Shown one piece after another: positions 63,752-64,000 of a stretch of 64,000 bases of DNA. Source of the stretch: an uncultured Prevotella sp. Its GTDB lineage: Bacteria > Bacteroidota > Bacteroidia > Bacteroidales > Bacteroidaceae. Made by a program: the position numbers and the translations under genes. How positions within the stretch are numbered: position 1 is the stretch's first letter; every line of letters starts with the position of its first letter. The notes under the pieces are model-generated. The model ran no database searches. It was given only the letters and a program-made list of their open reading frames with translations, and had not been told where the DNA came from. Where the stretch lies: the NCBI GenBank assembly GCA_900553465.1, contig USDT01000009.1, positions 10,137 to 74,136 of the forward strand, written 5' to 3'.

Positions 63752-64000
63752 GTTTTTTTCGTCTGAGTTTTCAGTTCTACCCCGAAAAATAAGCGAGTAT
63801 TTGCGCGCCAACTCTCCGTCGGACACAAATTCGCGAAAAATAAGAGTCTTACACAAGATACTGAACATCAACGGTTTACGTTTGAAGATAATTCTTTCGT
63901 CATACAAAAAGCACCATATTGGCACGCGATACAGGCCGTTTCAGAGCCTGATATGCACCATAACACACCCTGAAACAGGCATAACCAGACCCTAAAACGG
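63752..64000 (-). repeat. Composite repeat element H (partial, cut by window end)
   Basis: The minus-strand counterpart of element F: the complement of GGGGTAGAACAGAAAACTC, the inverted-repeat module, spacer and array follow in reversed order up to the window end. About a dozen substitutions, mostly transitions, and no indels separate it from F over about 170 bp outside the array. In the protein frame common to both, most changes are non-synonymous, arguing against coding. The 85 bp between tcdA and the element hold nothing recognised. Confidence 0.78.
63911..64000. repeat. 22-bp repeat array H (4 units, continues past the window)
   Basis: Complementary to array F unit for unit, beginning with the end sequence (CGTCATAC at 63897-63904) and GCACCATATT. 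The core 63945-63969 between GTTTCAG (63938-63944) and CTGAAAC (63970-63976) is in the opposite relative orientation to that in F. Confidence 0.85.

Overview
The window looks like a chromosomal segment of a Bacteroidales bacterium, most likely Prevotellaceae (Prevotella/Segatella group). Supporting signs are promoters with the Bacteroidetes TAnnTTTG -7 box, little use of Shine-Dalgarno sequences, type IX-style C-terminal sorting tails on secreted proteins, LytS/LytTR two-component systems, and typical families (VTC polyphosphate polymerase, DUF4956, DUF2490, TIGR02757, PliI).

Layout. 1-6 kb: two paralogous secreted beta-helix proteins (one fused to a transglutaminase-like domain) and a PliI-type lysozyme-inhibitor lipoprotein. 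6-21.4 kb: two complete tripartite RND efflux cassettes (adaptor, inner-membrane pump, outer-membrane factor), each beside its own LytS-type kinase and LytTR regulator; the first pair is divergent from its cassette, the second is the tail of its operon. 21.7-28.4 kb: recJ-recQ and a pair of peptidases, all on the minus strand. 28.4-36.2 kb: patatin, two DUF805 proteins, a Gfo/Idh/MocA oxidoreductase, trmD, TIGR02757, rmuC and a low-molecular-weight phosphatase. 36.5-43 kb: a thioredoxin-fold protein and the aconitase-isocitrate dehydrogenase-citrate synthase block that makes 2-oxoglutarate. 43-52 kb: a large secreted protein, tRNA-Val, purB, an rluB-type pseudouridine synthase with a repeat-rich N-terminus, and asnS. 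52.8-56.5 kb: a minus-strand cluster of VTC polyphosphate polymerase, DUF4956, DUF2490 and a beta-helix lipoprotein. 56.8-63.7 kb: tRNA-Leu, asd, then an operon of antiporter, LolD-like ATPase, CvfB-like S1 protein and TcdA.

The most unusual content is intergenic. Eight gaps carry arrays of a degenerate 22-bp unit that keeps phase exactly. Each unit contains a 17-bp imperfect palindrome (consensus about TGAWAYGGGCNTTWTCA) plus a 5-bp linker. In three places the array belongs to a larger composite element of about 250-520 bp, with a GC-rich inverted repeat and a strictly conserved GGGGTAGAACAGAAAACTC box. Two of these composites (near 52.3 kb and 63.9 kb) lie in opposite orientation and are nearly identical, yet the central 25 bp of the array is inverted between inverted repeats. 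This points to a past or continuing micro-inversion. I know of no described system that matches; this is the best candidate here for something new.

Other non-coding signals include a promoter-terminator unit (about 95 nt) just upstream of the TIGR02757 gene that could be a small RNA or an attenuated leader, three ARG-box-like sites near the left edge, and a multi-hairpin leader before the large secreted protein gene. All family assignments rest on reading the translations; no database search was run.
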